Positions 59,061 through 64,000 of a stretch of 64,000 nt of DNA are shown here, piece after piece. The stretch's first letter is position 1, and the number at the start of each line of letters is the position of its first letter. A program made the position numbers and the translations under genes. The notes beneath the pieces were generated by a model. It was not told the DNA's origin. It did no database searches and worked only from the letters and a program-made list of their open reading frames with translations. The stretch spans positions 62,001 to 126,000 of the forward strand of contig NZ_CP128185.1 of the NCBI RefSeq assembly GCF_030316135.1, in the 5' to 3' direction. The stretch comes from Aliiglaciecola sp. LCG003 (GTDB lineage: Bacteria > Pseudomonadota > Gammaproteobacteria > Enterobacterales > Alteromonadaceae).

Positions 59061-60047
59061 ATGTCTGGACGCACCATTGCCGGTAAATCAATAGAAGCCA
59101 TTGGCCTAGGCTGCATGAATTTAAGTCATGCCTATGGACAACCCCCTTCAGAGCAGCAAGCTGCAGAGGTACTAATGGCTGCTATTGATATGGGCGTAGA
59201 TCACTTCGATACTGCCGCTCTGTATGGCTTTGGTAATAACGAAAAGTTGTTGGGGAAAATACTTAAGCCCTATCGCCAACAACTATTTTTGGCCAGTAAA
59301 TGCGGCATGACAGGCGTCGATGGTAAGCGGGTGATCGATGGTCGCCCAAGCACATTGCGGGCTACCATCGAGCAATCTTTGCAGAACTTACAAACAGAGG
59401 TCATTGATCTCTACTACTTACATAGGTGGGACAAGAACGTGCCCATTGAAGACAGTGTAGGTGAGTTATCCTGTATGGTGAAAGAAGGAAAAATCAATGC
59501 TATTGGTTTGTCTGAAGTGTCTGCTGCCACCCTAAAAAAAGCCCACCAAGTGCATCCGATTGCTGCAGTGCAAACCGAGTATTCATTGTGGACTCGTAAC
59601 CCAGAAATAGCAGTATCCAAAGCCTGCCAAAATATTGGGGCTGCGCTTGTGGCATTTTCTCCCTTAGGTAGAGGGTTTTTATGCGGACAAGCAATAGACG
59701 TCACATCCTTAGTGGCTGGCGATATTCGTAAAGGGATGCCGCGCTTTCAGCCACAACATGCTAACCAGAACCGAGGTTTACTAACCACATTGGTCTCGTT
59801 AAGTAAGCAATTGAATTGTAGCTTAGCGCAATTAAGCTTGGCTTGGTTACTGCACCAGGGCGATCACGTTGTGCCCATTCCTGGCACCACTCAAGTTGCT
59901 CATCTAAGAGATAATATCGCGGCTAGCCAAGTACGTTTAAATGCGAGTCAATTATCATTATTGGACAAAGTGTTTGAGCACAAGCAAATTAGCGGACCAC
60001 GTTATCCTGCAGCCACCCAATTAGAAATTGACACCGAAGAATTTTAG
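59061..60047 (+). CDS. aldo/keto reductase in the lig operon
   Basis: This 328-residue protein has a complete aldo/keto reductase active site: HFDTAALYG (Asp and Tyr) near residue 50, LASKCG (Lys) near 80 and YYLHRWD (His) near 119. C-terminal PIPGTTQVAHLRDN binds NADP+. AGGAGTTAGCC precedes the ATG. It lies 9 bp after ligC and so is the last gene of the operon. It has no known role in 4-hydroxybenzoate breakdown; reduction or oxidation of an aromatic aldehyde, such as a precursor of 4-hydroxybenzoate or protocatechuate, is a plausible inference. Confidence 0.88.
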   Translation: MSGRTIAGKSIEAIGLGCMNLSHAYGQPPSEQQAAEVLMAAIDMGVDHFDTAALYGFGNNEKLLGKILKPYRQQLFLASKCGMTGVDGKRVIDGRPSTLRATIEQSLQNLQTEVIDLYYLHRWDKNVPIEDSVGELSCMVKEGKINAIGLSEVSAATLKKAHQVHPIAAVQTEYSLWTRNPEIAVSKACQNIGAALVAFSPLGRGFLCGQAIDVTSLVAGDIRKGMPRFQPQHANQNRGLLTTLVSLSKQLNCSLAQLSLAWLLHQGDHVVPIPGTTQVAHLRDNIAASQVRLNASQLSLLDKVFEHKQISGPRYPAATQLEIDTEEF

Positions 60048-60456
60048 AAAAAACCAAATTTGACCTGCCTGAGTTAACTAATCTTGTATTTTTTTCCTAT
60101 CCTCTAATCAGTGGAATGAATATTCTTATCTATTTCACGCTGAGCTTATTTGAACAGTAAATACTTGTCGAGTGGATTCGGGGAGTGGTGTTTTAAACCC
60201 TTAGTTAGTTTTTTTCATAGCAAAATTGATTTAAACCTTTGCTGTATATGGATTTTAGATTAATTGTCATAGAAAGTTATCTAAAACTCATGCCTAAAAA
60301 GCTAAGAAAAGGTTCACTATGGTGATTAATGAAATGTTAGCGCAGTGTAAAGAAACTGTGCTCTGCGTCACTCATATTTATTGACTCACAACTGAGTAAA
60401 TTGAGCTTGATAACGGATGACGCTATCAAATTCCGGGAACGACGAAGGTGTAAACA
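60048..60456. other. 409-bp gap before the second TonB-dependent receptor
   Basis: AT-rich and without an open reading frame of note. I see no palindrome like the LacI sites, no clear terminator after the aldo/keto reductase and no convincing -35/-10 pair. The ribosome site GAAGGTG before ATG 60457 is clear. The length suggests an independent promoter for the receptor. Confidence 0.5.
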
Positions 60457-62787
60457 ATGATAACAACTAAATTCACAAAACTAAGTCTCGCCATGGGGCT
60501 CATATTGAGTCTACCAATGCAAGGTTTTGCTCAACAGGAAATGAGTGATAAATCAGTTCAAAACAATAATGAAACTGAAAGCGCTGTTGAGGAGAATAAA
60601 AAGTCTGGCTTCTCCGTAGAGCGAATTGAAGTGACCGCTCGTAAGGTGAAAGAAAGCATTCAAGATGCGCCCGTTTCAATTACCGCTTTTACCGGTGACA
60701 GCTTAGCGCAACGCGGCATTGTCGGCACGACAGATTTAGATAAAGTTACGCCAAATTTACAATTTAACAATAACGCCGTGCTGGCCGGAAATAATTCGTC
60801 GTCGCAAATATTTATTCGTGGTATTGGTCAACTAGATCCTACTGCAACTGTCGATCCCGGCGTAGGTTTATATATAGATGATGTCTACATGGGCCAATCT
60901 TTAGGTGGCTCAATGGAATTTCGTGATATCGATAGAGTACAGGTTTTACGTGGTCCGCAAGGTACCTTGTTTGGACGCAATACCATTGGCGGAGCGGTAT
61001 TACTAAGCACTAACGAACCAGGCTTTGAACGTGGAGGTTCTGTGCGAGCGGGTATCGGTAGCGATAATTTGCGTGAAGTCTTTGTGGCACTAGACCTGCC
61101 AGTGTCAGATGACTTACTTACGCGCTTTACCTTTGGTAAGAAAACTCAAGATGGTTATGTTACTCGCCTCTATGATGGCGTCGATTTAGGTGATACCAAT
61201 ACCTACACCTTCACCGGCAAAATAGTCTATGACACCATGGAAAAACTCAAATTGAAACTTCAATTTGACTATACTGAAGCAGATGAAAACGGCTCGCCTT
61301 TAGTATTCGCCGAGATCAATGAAAATGCAGCCTTTGCGGCTAGACAAAGTGTCATAGCCGGTTGTCCTGGTGCAACTTTCCCACCTCCGTTTATTCCTCA
61401 AGCCGAAGATGTGAACAATGATCTTCGTTGTGCCAACGATGTGTGGAATGCAGGTCCTTATTCTAATAATGGGACTTACGAGTTAGAGAGTACCCTGAAA
61501 AACTTTGGTATCGCTTTTATTGCTGAATACGAATTTTCTGAAGAAATAAATTTGAAATCCATCACCTCACACCGCCAACTAGATTGGACTGGAAAGCGTG
61601 ATGCGGATAATACTCCATTCACTATTTTGCATACTGATTACGTCAGTAATGGCGAGCAATTTAGCCAAGAATTCCAACTAATATACACAGGTGAATCTTT
61701 TACTGGTGTAGCGGGTCTTTATTATTTTGAAGAAGAAATAGATGACATCGTCACCGTTGCTTTGGGTATTCGTGATTCTTTAGACAGCGATAACAACCTT
61801 ACCGCAAATGATAACTGGGCGGCCTTTACGCAGTGGACGTATAAAGTAAATGATGCTTTATCAATGACCCTTGGTGCTCGTTATACTGAAGACACTAAAG
61901 GTTCGACTCCTGATCAATATGACTATGCGGATCCTTCGGCTAAATATCTGCCGGTTAAGCTTTATGAAACGACTTTCGATTCATTCACCACTTCATTTTC
62001 TGTCAACTATCGATGGAATGAGAAGGTCATGACCTATCTAAGTTATTCTGAAGGCTTTAAAGGCGGCGGTTGGAATAGCCATTTCAATGTACCGCAAAAT
62101 GATCCAGAAATATTGGAAGCGCTACATTCATTTGATGAAGAGAATGCTACCTCCTATGAATTTGGTTTTAAGCTTGATCTGTTAGATGATAGCTTGCGGT
62201 TAAACGGTGCAATTTTTGACACTGACTATGACGACTTACAATTTGTTTATCGAGTGGGTGTTGCTCCATTCTTAGCTAATGCTGGTAAAGCTTCAATGTC
62301 GGGCGGAGAGTTGGAATTAACTTGGGTACCTACTGATGAATGGATTATCCAAGGTGGTATCGGCTATTTAGATGATTCTTTGGATGAAGTCGCTGAGATC
62401 CCGGGTACTTCAACCGGTGTGGATATCACTAAAACTTTGCCCTATACCCCTGAAGTTCAGTGGAATCTGGGCGTAGGTTATATTGCTTCGTTGGGCAATG
62501 GTATTAGCATTTTGCCGCGTTTAGATAGCTCATATAACTCTGAGCAATTCTTTGATACCAGTAACACGGTAGAAATTGCGCAAAATGATAGTGTGACCTT
62601 GATTAACGCATCTGTGGCTGTAGAAGCTGATGACAAGCAATGGCGGGTCGCCTTGTCAGTAAGTAATCTGACTGACGAGCTATACCCGGTAGCAGGTAAC
62701 TCATCTTTGAGCACAGGTAGTGGCTATGCTGAGATTGCTTATGCAAGAGGCAAAGAGTATCACTTGAGTGTGAATTATAATTTCTAA
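60457..62787 (+). CDS. TonB-dependent receptor linked to aromatic catabolism
   Basis: This 776-residue outer-membrane receptor has a signal peptide (residues 1-25, ending GFAQQE), a TonB box-like VERIEVTARK near residue 54, a plug with the VQVLRGPQGTLFGRNTIGG signature near residue 165, and a barrel ending in VNYNF. It is shorter than the sugar receptor at 35356 and belongs to the general siderophore/vitamin-like group. It sits right after the lig operon. A receptor of this class (DdvT) imports a lignin-derived biaryl in Sphingobium, so uptake of an aromatic compound is a reasonable inference. A siderophore substrate remains possible. A strong terminator follows. Confidence 0.9.
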   Translation: MITTKFTKLSLAMGLILSLPMQGFAQQEMSDKSVQNNNETESAVEENKKSGFSVERIEVTARKVKESIQDAPVSITAFTGDSLAQRGIVGTTDLDKVTPNLQFNNNAVLAGNNSSSQIFIRGIGQLDPTATVDPGVGLYIDDVYMGQSLGGSMEFRDIDRVQVLRGPQGTLFGRNTIGGAVLLSTNEPGFERGGSVRAGIGSDNLREVFVALDLPVSDDLLTRFTFGKKTQDGYVTRLYDGVDLGDTNTYTFTGKIVYDTMEKLKLKLQFDYTEADENGSPLVFAEINENAAFAARQSVIAGCPGATFPPPFIPQAEDVNNDLRCANDVWNAGPYSNNGTYELESTLKNFGIAFIAEYEFSEEINLKSITSHRQLDWTGKRDADNTPFTILHTDYVSNGEQFSQEFQLIYTGESFTGVAGLYYFEEEIDDIVTVALGIRDSLDSDNNLTANDNWAAFTQWTYKVNDALSMTLGARYTEDTKGSTPDQYDYADPSAKYLPVKLYETTFDSFTTSFSVNYRWNEKVMTYLSYSEGFKGGGWNSHFNVPQNDPEILEALHSFDEENATSYEFGFKLDLLDDSLRLNGAIFDTDYDDLQFVYRVGVAPFLANAGKASMSGGELELTWVPTDEWIIQGGIGYLDDSLDEVAEIPGTSTGVDITKTLPYTPEVQWNLGVGYIASLGNGISILPRLDSSYNSEQFFDTSNTVEIAQNDSVTLINASVAVEADDKQWRVALSVSNLTDELYPVAGNSSLSTGSGYAEIAYARGKEYHLSVNYNF

Positions 62788-62802
62788 ACAGTGACATTCA
62801 CT

Positions 62803-62833
62803 AAAAAAGGATGACTGAGGTCATCCTTTTTTT
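62803..62833 (+). terminator. strong terminator after the second TonB-dependent receptor
   Basis: AAAAAAGGATGAC (62803-62815) pairs with GTCATCCTTTTTT (62820-62832) around a 4-nt loop, with a T7 run. It is symmetrical enough to act on both strands, and so may also stop the minus-strand hydrolase transcript. Confidence 0.9.
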
Positions 62834-62867
62834 ATGGGCGCGGTTAGGAGTATATAGTGCAGATTAA

Positions 62868-63593
62868 TTATTGGTTTTGCACTTCGAGCCAGTTAAGTAA
62901 TATTGTCAGGAATACCTTTGGTTGCTCCATTGCCACCATATGGCCGCAGTCTTCAATGACGCTAAACTGGGGGTTGTGAATATATTGGCAAAATGCCTGA
63001 TGTTGAGCCAGGGTCGACCACTGATCTTGCCGACCACACCCAACTAGGGTAGGACAGGATAAAGTCTTGAGCACATCATAAGCGGGCTGACGATGTAATA
63101 ATGCAGCCACCTGATTGTGAAACTGCTGTGGTGAATAATCCAGTACCATAGCCTCTATGCGTTTTAGTAATGCTTTATCATCGCGCCGATTAGGATGCAG
63201 CATTTGAGGTATCCAAGTTCCAGCAACCGCTTGCATCCCGCTTGTATTGGCAATATCTAGCAATATTTGCCGTTTCTGTGGCTCATTATCTGCCACGCCA
63301 TGCACTCCGGTGTCAAATAATGCCAAAGACAGGACTCTGTCAGGCGCTAAACGCATGACTTCCAAGGCTACACGGGCGCCCATTGAGTGACCAATTAGAT
63401 GAAAGCTTGCAGGTTGTTGATCTAAAATGGATTTGGCCATTGCATCAAAACGATCAAAGTTGGCTAAGTTAGGGCAATATATTAAAAAATTTTCACTAAG
63501 CGCGGGAATTTGCTCTGCCCAAAATTTTGCATTGCACATTAGTCCCGAGATCAACACGACATGCTTGGTGATTTTGAGTTGGTCAGTGCCCAT
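62868..63593 (-). CDS. alpha/beta hydrolase
   Basis: This 241-residue cytoplasmic protein has the alpha/beta hydrolase triad: the serine in LIGHSMGARVAL near residue 68, the aspartate in GCGRQDQWS near residue 190 and the histidine in DCGHMVAMEQP near residue 218. The oxyanion segment is VVLISGLMCN near the N-terminus. The substrate is unknown; cluster position would allow an aromatic ester or a ring-fission product, but it is on the opposite strand. Its ATG overlaps the stop of the upstream membrane protein gene (TAATG), so the two are coupled. Confidence 0.82.
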   Translation of the reverse strand: MGTDQLKITKHVVLISGLMCNAKFWAEQIPALSENFLIYCPNLANFDRFDAMAKSILDQQPASFHLIGHSMGARVALEVMRLAPDRVLSLALFDTGVHGVADNEPQKRQILLDIANTSGMQAVAGTWIPQMLHPNRRDDKALLKRIEAMVLDYSPQQFHNQVAALLHRQPAYDVLKTLSCPTLVGCGRQDQWSTLAQHQAFCQYIHNPQFSVIEDCGHMVAMEQPKVFLTILLNWLEVQNQ

Positions 63594-64000
63594 TAACTTT
63601 TACGCTTTACGGGCCAGAAATCAAAACCCCCAGATACAAAATTAATCACTGGAAATGTGATTCCCAGCATGGCGGTGGCAATCCATATTTCTTTAGCATA
63701 GCCTCGCTCGGGTCCAGCTATAAGTGTCTCTCCAACCATTAACGGCAATATAAACTGATACAGTTGGTACATAATAAATGCACCCACAAAACAAATTCCG
63801 GACTTAAGAACGCCTTTTAAGGGCTGTTGTAGGTTGGAAAATAACTGAAACTGCATCATGTTCTGCACCAAAAAAGTCCCAAAGATGATACACACAGGCC
63901 CCTTAACCATGAAGTCCATAGGATCCATAGCTAAGATATTGACAAACAGGTAGTAAACTAAAAAGGTTAAAATCAGTATTTGGATGGTAACGACTAATCC
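63593..64000 (-). CDS. multi-pass membrane protein, N-terminus beyond window
   Basis: The reading frame stays open to the right edge, so this is the C-terminal part (about 135 residues seen). Hydrophobic segments occur in the newly seen upstream stretch (TIQILILTFLVYYLFVNIL), around GPVCIIFGTFLVQNMM, and in two more near the C-terminus (SGICFVGAFIMYQLYQFIL and IATAMLGITFPVINFV). The tail is basic (KRKS). I recognise no family. Because it is coupled to the alpha/beta hydrolase and next to aromatic catabolism, a transporter is one possibility, but I cannot support a specific one. Confidence 0.6.
   Translation of the reverse strand, partial: GLVVTIQILILTFLVYYLFVNILAMDPMDFMVKGPVCIIFGTFLVQNMMQFQLFSNLQQPLKGVLKSGICFVGAFIMYQLYQFILPLMVGETLIAGPERGYAKEIWIATAMLGITFPVINFVSGGFDFWPVKRKS

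Overview
The window looks like chromosomal DNA of a marine gammaproteobacterium of the Alteromonadales (Paraglaciecola/Glaciecola/Alteromonas-like). This rests on gene content: a Kdo-kinase type LPS core locus, kbl-tdh-glpE-glpG, ubiC-ubiA-ubiK-rep, and SapC/JmjC/'tryptophan halogenase' modules beside TonB-dependent receptors. The taxon is an inference, not a database result. I saw no phage, insertion sequence, CRISPR array, rRNA or tRNA.

Positions 1-8.3 kb hold the 3' end of mutM, coaD and an LPS/capsule locus: Wzi-like barrel, GT2 and GT25 glycosyltransferases, a secreted DM9-like protein, Kdo kinase kdkA, a GT9 heptosyltransferase-like enzyme and Kdo transferase waaA. Positions 8.5-12.6 kb hold a tight three-gene unit: a short PstS-like periplasmic protein, an outer-membrane barrel and a membrane GGDEF-EAL protein. 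Positions 12.7-27 kb are mostly housekeeping: threonine catabolism (kbl, tdh), glpE, glpG, an orphan FliL-like protein, ubiquinone genes ubiC, ubiA and ubiK, rep helicase, a GAF-GAF-GGDEF-EAL protein with a degenerate EAL domain, cytochrome c5, htpX and an ExaC-type aldehyde dehydrogenase.

Positions 27.2-49.4 kb are accessory carbohydrate-use DNA. An AraC regulator is followed by GH35, GH43 and GH115 enzymes aimed at decorated xylan-like polysaccharide. Next come a TonB-dependent receptor with SapC, JmjC-cupin and flavin-halogenase-like genes, then a GH1 beta-glucosidase, a GPH-family sugar transporter and a LacI regulator. Two near-identical palindromes (core TGTAAGCGCTTACA) lie just downstream of similar -35/-10 elements before the receptor and before GH1, so the LacI protein probably controls both units. 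A SASA/CE20-like esterase and a broken mannonate dehydratase gene (19-bp tandem duplication plus a second frameshift) close the region.

Positions 49.5-62.8 kb carry a complete route from 4-hydroxybenzoate to pyruvate and oxaloacetate by protocatechuate 4,5-cleavage: pobA with a divergent AraC regulator, a LysR-type regulator with two DNA-binding domains, and a ligK-ligU-ligJ-ligI-ligA-ligB-ligC operon. The operon ends in an aldo/keto reductase of unknown role and is followed by a TonB-dependent receptor that may import an aromatic compound. The right end holds an alpha/beta hydrolase and a truncated membrane protein. Together, the sugar and aromatic blocks suggest an organism that uses plant- or alga-derived polysaccharide together with associated phenolics.
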